Positions 40,699-49,996 are shown, counted from the stretch's first letter. The stretch: DNA of 64,000 nt from Beijerinckiaceae bacterium (GCA_947453205.1 CANGFT010000007.1:47921-111920); one strand, 5' to 3'. The notes: generated by a model from the sequence alone, not told the origin. Translations and numbers: made by a program.

Positions 40699-42027
40699 AT
40701 GACCCTGCCCACGCCCACCCACGCCCTGCGCGGCCCCGCGCTGACCTTCCGCGCCGACCCCTTCATCGAGGGATTGGAGGCCGCGATGGTCTACGAATCC
40801 GACGCCATCGTGGCGATGGGGGGCGGGCTCATCACCCATTTCGGCCCGGCCGACCGGCTTCTCCCGCAACTGCCGCCGGACCTGCCGGTGCGCCATGTGG
40901 GCCCGGACGCCCTGATCTCCGCAGGCTTCCTCGACACCCACGTGCATTTTCCGCAGGCGCCGGTCATCGCCTCCTTCGGCGCGCAGCTGCTCGACTGGCT
41001 GGAGACCTACACCTTCCCCGCCGAGGGCGCCTTCCGCGACAAGGACCATGCCCGCGCCGTGGCGAAGATCTTTCTGCGGGAGTCCCTGCGCAACGGGGTC
41101 ACCACGAGCTGCGTCTACGGCACGGTCTTCCCCCAGTCGGTCGACGCGCTCTTTGAGGAGGCGGAGCGGCTGAACCTGCGCATGGCCGCAGGCAAGGTGA
41201 TGATGGACCGCAATGCGCCAGCCTATCTGCTCGACACCGTGCAAAGCTCCTACGACGATTCGAGGGCGCTGATCGGGCGCTGGCATGGGCGCGGGCGGCT
41301 GATGTACGCCATCACGCCGCGCTTCGCCCCGACCAGCACCGACGAACAGCTCGCCGCCGCAGGCGCGCTCTGGCGCGAACATCCGGACTGCTACATGCAG
41401 ACCCATGTGTCGGAGAATCTCGACGAGATCGCCTGGGTGCGCGACCTCTTTCCCGCGCGCAAAAATTATACGGACGTCTACGACCACGCGGGCCTTTGCG
41501 GGCCGCGCGCGGTCTTCGCCCATGGCGTGCATCTGGACGAAGACGAGATGTGCTGCATGCACCGCACGGGCTCGGCCATCTCCCATTGCCCGACCTCGAA
41601 TGCCTTCATCGGCAGCGGCGCCTTCAATCTGTCGCGCGCCAAACGCGCCGACCGGCGGCTGCGCGTGGGGCTGGGCACTGACATCGGCGGCGGCACATCC
41701 TATTCGATGCTGATGACGATGGCCGAGGCTTACAAGGCCGGCATGGTCCATCAGCACCGGCTCACCGCAGGCAACGCTTTTTACCTCGCCACGCGCGGCG
41801 GCGCGCAGGCCATGTATATCGAGGACAAGGTGGGCTCCATCGCGCCGGGCATGGAGGCCGATCTCGTTGTGCTCGACATGAAGTCGACGCCGCTGATCGC
41901 CTACCGCATGGGCTTTGCGAAAGACATCCACGAGGCCCTGTTCATCCAGATGACGCTCGGGGATGATCGCGCCGTGCAGGCGACTTATGTGGCGGGGGTT
42001 TCGCAGTATGAGAAGGCGGGGGGGTAG
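40699..42027 (+). CDS. guaD: guanine deaminase
   Basis: Zinc amidohydrolase that converts guanine to xanthine in purine salvage or catabolism. Metal-binding motifs appear in order: GFLDTHVHFPQAPVIASFG (HxH), THVSENLDEI, and GLGTDIGGGTSYSML (Asp). The 442-residue length and the FPQ after the HxH are typical of GuaD rather than other amidohydrolases. ATG 40699 has AAGGA eight bases upstream. A heptamer repeat array begins immediately at its stop codon. Confidence 0.9.
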   Translation: MTLPTPTHALRGPALTFRADPFIEGLEAAMVYESDAIVAMGGGLITHFGPADRLLPQLPPDLPVRHVGPDALISAGFLDTHVHFPQAPVIASFGAQLLDWLETYTFPAEGAFRDKDHARAVAKIFLRESLRNGVTTSCVYGTVFPQSVDALFEEAERLNLRMAAGKVMMDRNAPAYLLDTVQSSYDDSRALIGRWHGRGRLMYAITPRFAPTSTDEQLAAAGALWREHPDCYMQTHVSENLDEIAWVRDLFPARKNYTDVYDHAGLCGPRAVFAHGVHLDEDEMCCMHRTGSAISHCPTSNAFIGSGAFNLSRAKRADRRLRVGLGTDIGGGTSYSMLMTMAEAYKAGMVHQHRLTAGNAFYLATRGGAQAMYIEDKVGSIAPGMEADLVVLDMKSTPLIAYRMGFAKDIHEALFIQMTLGDDRAVQATYVAGVSQYEKAGG

Positions 42028-42133
42028 GCAGTCGGCAGTCGGCAGTCGGATTTTTAAATCAGACGTTTGTTGTCAAGACCAGACTCGCCGCTCAACCCAA
42101 TTCCCGAACGCCGACTGCCGACTGCCGACTGCC
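42027..42133. repeat. heptamer array with inverted partner array, locus 1
   Basis: Three tandem GGCAGTC copies (42027-42033, 42034-42040, 42041-42047) are followed 65 bases later by three tandem copies of the reverse complement GACTGCC (42113-42119, 42120-42126, 42127-42133). The two 21-base arms can pair perfectly. A small hairpin GATTT-TT-AAATC lies inside the loop. It fills the gap between convergent guaD and the SDR gene. A related array is at 59262. Confidence 0.95.
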
Positions 42134-42145
42134 CCGCGCAGCCAA

Positions 42146-42895
42146 TCACCCACGCCCGACAAAGGGCATCTTCGTCGCCATCACCGTCATGAACTGCACA
42201 TTGGCGTCGAGCGGCAGGTTGGCCATATAGACCAGCGCGTCCCCCACATGCCTGAGGTCCATCAGCGGCTCCGGCTCGATCGTTCCATTGGCCTGCGGAA
42301 CGCCTGCGCGCATGCGGCCGGTCATGTCGGTCTCGGCGTTGCCGATGTCGATCTGGCCCACCGCGATGTCATATTTGCGGCCATCGAGCGCCGCCGATTT
42401 CGTGAGGCCGGTCATGGCGTGTTTCGTCGCCGTATAGGCGGCGGAGTTGGGGCGCGGCGCATGAGCTGAGATCGAGCCGTTGTTGATGATGCGCCCGCCC
42501 ATCGGGCTCTGCCGCTTCATGATGCGGAAGGCGTGCTGCGTGCAGTAAAAGGCGCCGTTGAGGTTGACGTCGACCACCGCCTTCCAGCGGGCGACCTCCA
42601 CATCCTCCAGCAAGCCCGGCGGCGAGAACAGACCCGCATTGTTGAAGAGCAGATCGAGCCGCCCATAGGTCTCCTCGATGGTGGCGAAGAGCGCGGCGAC
42701 CTGCGGCTCCTCAGCGACGTCGCAGGGAACTGCGAACGCTGCGCCGCCCTGCGCCGCGATCTCAGCCGCCACCGCCTCCAGCGGATCAGGCCTGCGCCCG
42801 GCCAGCACGAGCGTGAAGCCCGCGCCCGCCAGCGCCAGCGCCGCCATGCGGCCGATGCCAGAGCCGCCGCCCGTCACAAGCGCGATCTTCGTCAT
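42146..42895 (-). CDS. SDR-family oxidoreductase
   Basis: Classical short-chain dehydrogenase of 249 residues. [15 protein letters not shown] binds the cofactor, [11 protein letters not shown] is the NNAG motif, and the catalytic Ser-Tyr-Lys lie in NGSISAHA...[10 protein letters not shown]. Substrate unknown. It overlaps the upstream membrane-protein gene by four bases and is convergent with guaD across the heptamer array. Confidence 0.87.
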   Translation of the reverse strand: MTKIALVTGGGSGIGRMAALALAGAGFTLVLAGRRPDPLEAVAAEIAAQGGAAFAVPCDVAEEPQVAALFATIEETYGRLDLLFNNAGLFSPPGLLEDVEVARWKAVVDVNLNGAFYCTQHAFRIMKRQSPMGGRIINNGSISAHAPRPNSAAYTATKHAMTGLTKSAALDGRKYDIAVGQIDIGNAETDMTGRMRAGVPQANGTIEPEPLMDLRHVGDALVYMANLPLDANVQFMTVMATKMPFVGRG

Positions 42896-43539
42896 GCTCT
42901 TTCCCCCTCTTCGTCCATGGCGCGGCCAGCCTCCTCGCCGGGTCCGCGCGCCTCGGCGCGCAACAGATCACGGAGGATCTGGCTGCTCGCGTGCAGGCAT
43001 AGAATAGCCGAGATGGAGTCCACAACCATCTGCGGCCAGACCATCGGTTCGGACCGCGCGGCCATCATGATGAGGGCGTAGAGCGTCGAAGTGACCGCGT
43101 CGTTGCGCGCCGACAGCCATGTGGCCTCGATGACCGGATGATGGGAGCGGCGAAACCGCCAGAGCAAGGCCACAAGCACCCAGGCCTCGGCGATGATGAG
43201 CAGCCCCGCCACCGTGATGGCGAAAGGCTCGACCTCCGGAGGCTCCACGAAGGTGCGCCAGATCTGCCAGATCGTGACGACGCCCGCGCCCAGCAGAACG
43301 AGCGCAAGCGCGAAACCCGCAAGCCGCTCGGCCCGCAGGCCCCGGCCGAACGCTGCGGCGGCTGTGGCGTAGATCAGGACATCGTAAGTCCACTCCATCC
43401 CGTCGCGGACGAGGAAGCGCGAGTCGAGGAAGAATCCATAGAGGGTCTCGCCGACGCCGATAACGAACACCAGCGCCGCGATCGCCATGATCGTGCGGTG
43501 ATAGATCCGGGCCTCGGCCGCCTGTTTCGCCTGCTCCAT
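42892..43539 (-). CDS. CDF-like multi-pass membrane protein
   Basis: A 215-residue protein with about six hydrophobic segments. Parts resemble cation diffusion facilitators: [12 protein letters not shown] in an early helix and [17 protein letters not shown] in a later one, where CDF transporters hold the metal-binding Asp/His residues. There is no cytoplasmic C-terminal domain of the usual size, so it is short or degenerate. ATG 43539 is the most plausible start, but the ribosome-binding site is weak. It overlaps the SDR gene by four bases. Confidence 0.6.
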   Translation of the reverse strand: MEQAKQAAEARIYHRTIMAIAALVFVIGVGETLYGFFLDSRFLVRDGMEWTYDVLIYATAAAAFGRGLRAERLAGFALALVLLGAGVVTIWQIWRTFVEPPEVEPFAITVAGLLIIAEAWVLVALLWRFRRSHHPVIEATWLSARNDAVTSTLYALIMMAARSEPMVWPQMVVDSISAILCLHASSQILRDLLRAEARGPGEEAGRAMDEEGERA

Positions 43540-43576
43540 GGCGCCATTGTGGCCCAGATCAAGCAAGGATGGAACG

Positions 43577-44506
43577 TCAGCCGCCGGGGGCATGGGCGGC
43601 CTTCGCAAGACGGCGCTTCTCCGCCAGGATCTTCGGCCAGACCTTGGCGATGCTGGCCTCGGCCTCGGAGGTCCAGCCCGGCCCCGCCTTGGCGAGGGGC
43701 GTCGGCGCGTCATCCTTCGCCGGGACCATATGGACGATCCGGTAGCCGCGCGCCTTCAGGGCGCGCAGGAGATCCGGCAGCATCTTCGCGGTCTGGGGCC
43801 GCGTGTCGTGCAGCAGGACGATCCCCTTGCCCGCCTGATCGAGCCGCCCCAGCAAAAGCTCCAGGGTCTTCTGCGGGCTCATGTCGAGCCAGTCCGAGGC
43901 CCAGAGGTCCGCACCGAAAATGGCGACGTCGCGGCGCGCGAACCAGGCGTTGAGCTCGGGCGTATCGGCGAAGCCGGGATAGCGGAAGAAGGGCGTGCGG
44001 GGCGCGGGGCCGGCCTGTCCGAAGGCGGCGCGGTCATCGGCGGCGAAGCCCTGCTCGATGTCGGCCTTCGCCTCGGCTTCGCCAAGGCCGCGCATGGTGA
44101 TGAAGGGATGGCTGTAGGTGTGGTGGGCGACCGTGTGGCCGCGCGCGCGCTCACGGGCGACGAAGGCGGGATGGGCCTCAGCGTTGCGCCCGATCAGGAA
44201 AAAGGTCGCCTTCACGCATTCGTCGTCGAGCGCCTTCAGAATCGGCCCGGTCGTGGCGGGCAGCGGGCCGTCGTCGAAGGTGAGGACGACTTCGCCCGGC
44301 TCCAGCGCCAAAGTCTGTGGATAAGATTTGAGGCCGACCTTCAACCCGCCCTTTGGATTCACCTCCAGCACGCGCGAAACGCCCAGCGCATCGGGCCGCG
44401 CACAGGGGGGCGAAGCCTGCGCAGGAGCCTCTTGCGCCAGCGCCGAAAGGGCAGGCGCGCATAGGCCCACAAGCGCAGCCATTCGCAAAAGCACCCGAAA
44501 ACCCAT
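43577..44506 (-). CDS. polysaccharide deacetylase (CE4)
   Basis: Secreted NodB-fold deacetylase of 309 residues. After a signal peptide (MGFRVLLRMAALVGLCAPALS) the catalytic TFDDGPLP and the metal-binding HHTYSHPF appear, followed by FFRYPGFADTP and GIVLLHDT, all CE4 motifs. ATG 44506 has AAGG nine bases upstream; ATG 44515 is immediately after it and less likely. Probable substrates are chitin-like polysaccharide or peptidoglycan. It is divergent from mgtE. Confidence 0.88.
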   Translation of the reverse strand: MGFRVLLRMAALVGLCAPALSALAQEAPAQASPPCARPDALGVSRVLEVNPKGGLKVGLKSYPQTLALEPGEVVLTFDDGPLPATTGPILKALDDECVKATFFLIGRNAEAHPAFVARERARGHTVAHHTYSHPFITMRGLGEAEAKADIEQGFAADDRAAFGQAGPAPRTPFFRYPGFADTPELNAWFARRDVAIFGADLWASDWLDMSPQKTLELLLGRLDQAGKGIVLLHDTRPQTAKMLPDLLRALKARGYRIVHMVPAKDDAPTPLAKAGPGWTSEAEASIAKVWPKILAEKRRLAKAAHAPGG

Positions 44507-44602
44507 CCATCTCATCCTTGTTTCTGGGCGCCGACCGGGCGATTGCCAGCGCCGGACCGCACACGTAAGTAGCACAAGTCCCTCGCGCCTGAACGGAGCG
44601 CC

Positions 44603-46012
44603 ATGACCGACGCCGCCGCAGCAGATCCGACGCCCGATCCCCCCGGCCTCTATGACGAGGAAGGCGAGATCCGCCGTCCCTTCGTGGAGGCGGTGGCGCA
44701 GACCATCGCGCGCGGCGACGCCAAGGCCCTGCTTGAGCTCGCCGGCGACCTCCATGAGGCCGATCTGGGCGCCCTGATCGAGGCGCTCGACCACGATGAC
44801 CGCACGCGTCTTATCGCGCTTATGGGGCGAGAATTCGACTTCGCCGCCCTGACCGAGGTCGATGACAGCGTCCGCGAGGACATTCTCGAGGAGCTGCCGC
44901 CGGAAACCGTGGCCGAAGGCATGCGCGACCTCGAGAGCGACGACGCCGTCGCCATTCTCGAGGACCTCGACCTGGAGGAGCAGGCCGAGATTCTCGAGGC
45001 CATGTCGCCGGTCGACCGCGCGGCGCTGCAACGCTCGCTGGACTATCCGGAATATTCCGCCGGTCGTCTCATGCAGACGACCCTGCTCACCGCCCCGCCC
45101 TTCTGGACCGCAGGCCAGACCCTCGACCATATCCACGACGCAGCCGACGAGGATCTGCCCGACTCCTTCTTCGAAGTCTTCGTCGTCGATCCCTCGCATC
45201 ACCTTCTGGGCAACGTCTTCCTCGACCAACTCGTGCGCGCGCGCCGCTCGGCCCGGCTCGATGAACTCATGCAGGAGCGCCGCTCGGTCGATGTGCGCGA
45301 GGATCAGGAGGAGGTCGCGCGCGTCTTCGAACGCTACAACCTCATCTCTGCGCCAGTGACCGAAGGAACCGGGCGTCTCGTCGGCGTCATCACCATCGAC
45401 GACATCGTGGACGTCATCGAGGAGGAGGCCGAGGAGGACATCAAGGCGCTCGGCGGCGTGCGCGCGGGCGAAGAGCTGTCGTCCTCGGTGCTGTGGATCA
45501 CGCGCAGCCGTTTCACCTGGCTCTTCGTGAACATGTTGACGGCCTTCATGGCCTCTTCCGTGCTCGGCCTGTTTGCGGGCGAGCTTGAGAAGATGGTGGC
45601 GCTGGCGGTGCTGGTGCCCATCGTGGCGAGCCAGGGCGGCAATGCGGCGACCCAGACCATGACGGTGGCCGTGCGGGCGCTGGCCACACGCGAACTCTCC
45701 TCCAGCAACGCCCTGCGCGTCGCCATGCGCGAAGTGTCGGTCGGCCTGCTCAATGGCGTGGCTTTCGGCATCCTCACGGGCATCGGCGCCGCGCTGTGGT
45801 TCTCAAGCCCGGGGCTGGGCGTCGTGATCTGCCTCGCCATGATCACCAATCTCGTCGCAGGCGCCCTTGGCGGCATCATGGTGCCGCTGACGCTGGAGAA
45901 GCTCGGCTATGATCCCGCCGTGTCATCCGGCGCCTTCGTCACGACAGTGACCGATGTGGTGGGGAATTTCGCATTTCTGGGGATCGCAACCCTCTGGTTT
46001 GGGCTCGCGTGA
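44603..46012 (+). CDS. mgtE: magnesium transporter MgtE
   Basis: Mg2+ channel of the inner membrane. The acidic N-domain (residues 20-135) has the repeated DL...EE helices, two CBS domains follow (about 140-270), and five transmembrane helices fill the C-terminal half with VPIVASQGGNAATQTMTVAV as the pore signature. The 469-residue length is normal. No M-box-like leader is recognised in the 96-base upstream gap. Confidence 0.94.
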   Translation: MTDAAAADPTPDPPGLYDEEGEIRRPFVEAVAQTIARGDAKALLELAGDLHEADLGALIEALDHDDRTRLIALMGREFDFAALTEVDDSVREDILEELPPETVAEGMRDLESDDAVAILEDLDLEEQAEILEAMSPVDRAALQRSLDYPEYSAGRLMQTTLLTAPPFWTAGQTLDHIHDAADEDLPDSFFEVFVVDPSHHLLGNVFLDQLVRARRSARLDELMQERRSVDVREDQEEVARVFERYNLISAPVTEGTGRLVGVITIDDIVDVIEEEAEEDIKALGGVRAGEELSSSVLWITRSRFTWLFVNMLTAFMASSVLGLFAGELEKMVALAVLVPIVASQGGNAATQTMTVAVRALATRELSSSNALRVAMREVSVGLLNGVAFGILTGIGAALWFSSPGLGVVICLAMITNLVAGALGGIMVPLTLEKLGYDPAVSSGAFVTTVTDVVGNFAFLGIATLWFGLA

Positions 46013-46036
46013 GCCGCGTTAACGAAGCGTTTGGAG

Positions 46037-46933
46037 ATGCGCAATAAAATTGATTGCATGTTTAGTTTGCGTCATGTGCCCCAGCGTTGGAAGTCGCCCC
46101 TCGTCGCCGTTCTCTCGGCCCTGACGTTGGCTGGCTGCGGCTCCTCCATCCCCTTCACCGATACGACCGGGTCGATCCAATCGGCCCGTAACGCTGTCCA
46201 TCCGCCAAACAGCGCCTTCACCGGCCCCTTCCCGCATGATTTCCCGATCCACGGCATCGACGTCTCCAAATATCAGGGCGACATCGACTGGACGCAGGTG
46301 AAGGCGAGCGGCGTGCAGTTCGCCTATATCAAGGCGACCGAGGGCGGCGACCACATCGACGAGAAATTCCAGCAGAACTGGAGAGACGCCAAGGCCGCAG
46401 GCCTCGCGCGCGGCGCCTATCATTTCGTCTATTGGTGCAGGCCGTGGCATGAAGAGATGCGGCATTTCATCAATGTCGTCCCCAACGAGCGCGACGCCCT
46501 GCCCCCGGTGCTCGACGTCGAGGCGACGCCGGAATCCAAGAAGTGCAAGCGCCGTCTTGAGCGCGGCCCCGCAGTGGCGGAAATACGCGAAATGCTGCGC
46601 GCCATGGAGCGCCACTACGGCAAGAAGCCGGTCATCTACACGACCGTGGATTTCTATGAGCACATCCTGAGCCCGAACGAGCTTGAAGATTATCCGATCT
46701 GGATCCGCTCGACGAAATATTCGCCCCATGTGAGATATGGCTCGCGCAACTGGCATTTCTGGCAGTTCCAGTCGGACGCCAGGATTCCCGGCATCGTCGG
46801 CAATGTCGACCGCAACGCCTTCAAGGGCGACCACAAGCAATGGCTCGCCTTCATCGGCGCGCCGGAGGCGGACAAGCCCCGCGACCTCCCGGTCAAAAGC
46901 GCTGGAACTTCGCTGAGCCTGCCGCCGTTCTGA
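46037..46933 (+). CDS. GH25 lysozyme-family lipoprotein
   Basis: A 298-residue protein with a lipobox in LTLAGCGSS (lipidated Cys about residue 34) and a GH25 muramidase domain: IHGIDVSKYQGDIDW, YIKATEGGDHID, ARGAYHFVYW and PPVLDVEAT carry the Asp and Glu residues of the active site. It is probably anchored to a membrane and cleaves glycan strands. Start choice is uncertain (TTG 46031, ATG 46037 or ATG 46058). Confidence 0.85.
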   Translation: MRNKIDCMFSLRHVPQRWKSPLVAVLSALTLAGCGSSIPFTDTTGSIQSARNAVHPPNSAFTGPFPHDFPIHGIDVSKYQGDIDWTQVKASGVQFAYIKATEGGDHIDEKFQQNWRDAKAAGLARGAYHFVYWCRPWHEEMRHFINVVPNERDALPPVLDVEATPESKKCKRRLERGPAVAEIREMLRAMERHYGKKPVIYTTVDFYEHILSPNELEDYPIWIRSTKYSPHVRYGSRNWHFWQFQSDARIPGIVGNVDRNAFKGDHKQWLAFIGAPEADKPRDLPVKSAGTSLSLPPF

Positions 46934-46961
46934 TTTCAGGACGGCTTTGCGGGAGAGCAGC

Positions 46962-47405
46962 ATGCGCATTCATCCGGGCCTTGCGCTCGCCTTGAGCCTC
47001 GCCTCCCTTTCGCCCGCGATAGCGCAGATTGAAGTGGGCGGCAGCGCGGGCGCGGGCGTCTCCCTCGGGGCGCCCGACCCCATGCTGAAGCCCCCGCGCG
47101 AGGGCGCCGCGCCGCCCCTCGAAAGCGGCCTGACCGCCGCGCAGCGCGCCACCATCGCTGAAGCCATCGGCAAGGATCGCCCGCCCCGCAGCACGGCTGT
47201 CCTCGTCGGCCTCGCCGTGCCCGACGGCGCACCCCTGCGCAATCTGCCAGCCGCCGTCGTGAAGATCATTCCGGCCTATCAGGGCTACAAATATTTCATG
47301 ACCGGGCAGGATCTGACGGTGGTCGAACCCATGGCTCGGCAGGTGGTGAACGTCATCAACCTCAAGCCCGACAAAACGCGCGCGCGCAAGCAGGAGATGC
47401 GTTGA
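46962..47405 (+). CDS. small secreted protein, DUF1236-like
   Basis: A 147-residue protein with a signal peptide (MRIHPGLALALSLASLSPAIAQ), a Gly/Pro-rich middle and a C-terminal region (AVVKIIPAYQGYKYFMTGQD...VVEPMARQVVNVI) resembling DUF1236 domains of Hyphomicrobiales periplasmic proteins. ATG 46962 has GGAG seven bases upstream. It follows the GH25 gene by 28 bases on the same strand and may be co-expressed. Function unknown. Confidence 0.7.
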   Translation: MRIHPGLALALSLASLSPAIAQIEVGGSAGAGVSLGAPDPMLKPPREGAAPPLESGLTAAQRATIAEAIGKDRPPRSTAVLVGLAVPDGAPLRNLPAAVVKIIPAYQGYKYFMTGQDLTVVEPMARQVVNVINLKPDKTRARKQEMR

Positions 47406-47452
47406 AGCCTCGTCCGGGCTATAGAGAGGGCGCAACCCGAAGAGCCGCCCTC

Positions 47453-47854
47453 ATGAACCCTGACAGCATGAACCGCATCGACACCCTCGCCAACATCGGC
47501 TCATCGCTTCTGGGCGTGCAGATGGAGGCCGGCGAGCTTGGGCCCGTGGACGTCGCCGCCGACGCCTTCGTCTTCGGCTATTGCTTCGGCCTGTTCGAGG
47601 CCATGGCGCGCTACGCCAACCTCGACCAATACACCGACGGCATGCGCATGATGAGCGCGGGCTTCGGCCGCCTCGTGGGGGAAGCTGCGCAGGGCGCCAT
47701 ATTGTTCCGCCAGGCCCTCGACAAACAGGAAGACCACGCCTTTCAGGAAGGCGCAGCCGTGGGTGAGGCGGACCTTCTGGCATGGGCCAATGACGCCAAC
47801 GCCCTGCCAGCCAACCTCACGCGCTACGCGCGGCGCAAGGTGGAGAAGGCCTGA
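47453..47854 (+). CDS. hypothetical protein
   Basis: An unrecognised 133-residue, mostly helical and acidic protein without signal peptide or transmembrane segment. It contains ADAFVFGYCFGLFEAMARYA and ends in a basic stretch. ATG 47453 is taken as start; ATG 47468 is an alternative. Its G+C content and third-position bias match the neighbours, and it lies in line with flanking genes, so it is probably real. Confidence 0.6.
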   Translation: MNPDSMNRIDTLANIGSSLLGVQMEAGELGPVDVAADAFVFGYCFGLFEAMARYANLDQYTDGMRMMSAGFGRLVGEAAQGAILFRQALDKQEDHAFQEGAAVGEADLLAWANDANALPANLTRYARRKVEKA

Positions 47855-47903
47855 GCTTTGATGTAGGCTCTCGACGCGCCGCCGCGCATCAGGGGGAACG
47901 AAG

Positions 47904-48521
47904 ATGCTCAAGCTCTGGGGACGAACCAATTCGCTGAATGTGCAGAAAGCGCTTTTCTGCCTTGGGGAGCTTGGCCTGCCCTATGAGCGCGTCGACGCGG
48001 GCATGCAGTTCGGCGTGGTGAAGAGCCCCGAATATATGGCGATGAACCCCAATTCCGTCGTGCCCACGCTTGAGGACGATGGCTTCGTGCTCTGGGAGTC
48101 CAATGTCATCCTGCGCTATCTCGCCGCCAAATATGGCGCGGGCGCGCTCTGGCCTGTCGATCCGCGCGCCCGCGCGCAGGCGGACCGCTGGATGGACTGG
48201 CAGCAGACGAGCCACAACCCCATGCTGACGAAGGTCTTCTGGAACCTCGTGCGCCAGCCCGGCGGCGTGCCGCAGGACGAATTCAACGACGCCTGCGCCA
48301 AGGTGGAGCGCGCCATGGACATTCTGGAGGAGGCGCTCGCCCGCAGCCCATGGCTCGGCGGCGACGCCTTCACCATGGCCGAATGTGCGCTGGCGCCGGG
48401 CGTCCACCGCTATCTGCACCTGCCCATGGAGCGCAAGGAGCGCCCGCATGTGGCGCGCTGGTATGAGGCCGTTCTGCAACGGCCCGTCGCGAAGAGCATT
48501 CTCCTGCTTCCCCTGACCTGA
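47904..48521 (+). CDS. glutathione S-transferase family protein
   Basis: A 205-residue GST with an N-terminal thioredoxin-like domain (LKLWGRTNSLNVQKALFCLG, VPTLEDDGFVLWESNVILRY) and a helical C-terminal domain with WLGGDAFTMAECALAP. The N-terminal SxNV and the ES motif form the glutathione site. Detoxification substrate unknown. It is followed after nine bases by an aldo/keto reductase, likely one transcript. Confidence 0.88.
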   Translation: MLKLWGRTNSLNVQKALFCLGELGLPYERVDAGMQFGVVKSPEYMAMNPNSVVPTLEDDGFVLWESNVILRYLAAKYGAGALWPVDPRARAQADRWMDWQQTSHNPMLTKVFWNLVRQPGGVPQDEFNDACAKVERAMDILEEALARSPWLGGDAFTMAECALAPGVHRYLHLPMERKERPHVARWYEAVLQRPVAKSILLLPLT

Positions 48522-48530
48522 GGCCAAACG

Positions 48531-49385
48531 ATGACCGATCTCGCCGCCGCCGTGACGCGCCTGCCCCTGAACGGCGGCGCGCAGATTCCCGCCCTCGGGC
48601 TTGGCACGTTCCGCCTCAGCGGTCCCAGCGCCGTCGACTCCATCAGCGCCGCGCTGTCGCTCGGCTATCGCCATCTCGACACCGCCGCCATGTATGAGAA
48701 CGAGGCGGAGGTGGGCGCGGGCCTGCGCGCCAGCGGCGTGAAGCGCGACGAGGTTTTCATCACCACGAAGGTCTGGACGAGCGACATCGCCAGGGGCGAT
48801 CTCCAGGCTTCGGCGCAGGCGAGCCTCGAGCGGCTGAAGCTCGATCAGGTCGATCTTCTGTTGATCCACTGGCCCAACCGCGCCATTCCTCTCGCCGCCT
48901 CCATCGAGGCCTTATGCGACGCCAAACGGCGCGGCTATGCGCGCAGCATCGGCGTGGCGAATTTTCCGGTCGAAATGCTGGAGGATGCGGTGCGGCTCGC
49001 CGGCGCCCATGGCGAGACGATCGCGACGAACCAGTGCGAATATCACCCGCGCCTGAGCCAGGCGAAAGTGATCGAGGCCTGCCGCAGGCATGGCGTCGTC
49101 TTCGTGTCCTACTGCCCGCTGGGCCAGGGCCGCATGACCGAGGACGAGGCCATCGCAGCCATCGCCAGAAAGCACGGCAAGACGGTCTCGCAGATCGTGC
49201 TGCGCTGGCATGTCCAGCAAGGCGTCGCCGCCATTCCAAAGTCCGCGAACGCAGGGCGCCAACGCGACAATCTCGACATCTTCGGCTTCACCCTGCCAGA
49301 CGAAGACATGCGCGCGATCGCAGCGCTGGCGCGTCATGACGGGCGTCTGGTGAAGCCGGGGTTTTCGCCGGAGTGGGATCGCTGA
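48531..49385 (+). CDS. aldo/keto reductase
   Basis: NADPH-dependent TIM-barrel reductase of 284 residues. The catalytic tetrad appears as Asp and Tyr in HLDTAAMYENEAEVG, Lys in VFITTKVW and His in LLLIHWPN; IPKSANAGRQRDNL binds the NADPH phosphate. The sequence is closest to 2,5-diketo-D-gluconate reductase-like members. Physiological substrate unknown. Confidence 0.9.
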   Translation: MTDLAAAVTRLPLNGGAQIPALGLGTFRLSGPSAVDSISAALSLGYRHLDTAAMYENEAEVGAGLRASGVKRDEVFITTKVWTSDIARGDLQASAQASLERLKLDQVDLLLIHWPNRAIPLAASIEALCDAKRRGYARSIGVANFPVEMLEDAVRLAGAHGETIATNQCEYHPRLSQAKVIEACRRHGVVFVSYCPLGQGRMTEDEAIAAIARKHGKTVSQIVLRWHVQQGVAAIPKSANAGRQRDNLDIFGFTLPDEDMRAIAALARHDGRLVKPGFSPEWDR

Positions 49386-49388
49386 GAC

Positions 49389-49733
49389 CTACTCGCTCCG
49401 CGGCAGGCCCAGACGGTAGACGCCACGGAAATCGTCGGGGTCCGCAGGCTTGCCCTTGCGGTAGATGATGAGCCTGCCCTGCCGGGCCATGCCCACCGCC
49501 GTGGAGCGCACCTGCGTCAGCCAGTTCCGCCAGCCCAGATCATCCTCGCCGCGCGCCTGCGCGAAGGCCTTGGCGGCGTCGGTCGGGCAGATCGACTTTT
49601 CCGCGCCGCGCGCGGCGCAAAGCCGCAGGATCGTCTCCTCGAGGGGGAGGCGCTCGGGCCTGTCGACGGGCTTGGGGCTTTTGGGCGCCTTGGCGGGGGG
49701 CTTTTCAGATGACATCTCAGGTTCCTGACTCAT
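49389..49733 (-). CDS. DUF3253 family protein
   Basis: A 114-residue protein with a Pro/Lys-rich N-terminus and a winged-helix-like DUF3253 core (LPLEETILRLCAARGAEKS, ICPTDAAKAFA, GRLIIYRKGKPADPDDF). Function unknown. ATG 49733 is chosen as the start nearest the domain with a purine-rich upstream stretch. It is convergent with the aldo/keto reductase. Confidence 0.75.
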   Translation of the reverse strand: MSQEPEMSSEKPPAKAPKSPKPVDRPERLPLEETILRLCAARGAEKSICPTDAAKAFAQARGEDDLGWRNWLTQVRSTAVGMARQGRLIIYRKGKPADPDDFRGVYRLGLPRSE

Positions 49734-49873
49734 GTCCCCGACATGCGCGGATGAGGGGCGCGCGTCAAGCGGGGGGCAGGTATGCGCCTTCGCCATCCTG
49801 AGGCGACGCCATCGGAAGATAGAACCGAGTTTGCCAGTTTGGCTCTGGCGAAATCGTCAGCCCCTTGGAAAAG

Positions 49874-49929
49874 CAAAGGCCGCTCAGGATTTCTCCTTTG
49901 CGGCCTTTGAGCCTGCGGCAAGCCGCAGG
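49874..49929. repeat. two consecutive perfect hairpins
   Basis: CAAAGGCCGC (49874-49883) pairs perfectly with GCGGCCTTTG (49900-49909), then CCTGCGGC (49912-49919) pairs with GCCGCAGG (49922-49929). They occupy the 263-base gap between the DUF3253 and DUF599 genes, both on the minus strand, so they may terminate the DUF599 transcript or act in RNA processing. Confidence 0.7.
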
Positions 49930-49996
49930 TGGGTGATGAATTTAGATTAGTATCGCTCGACCCGCGCGTCAATAGGCAAAGCTCAAGCGAACGCCC

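Noticed and set aside
42027..42133. CRISPR-like array
   Set aside because: The units are 7 bases in direct tandem without spacers, and no cas gene is present.
43577..45229. 550-codon reading of the polysaccharide deacetylase
   Set aside because: The added N-terminus is antisense to mgtE and precedes the signal peptide; ATG 44506 is the sound start.
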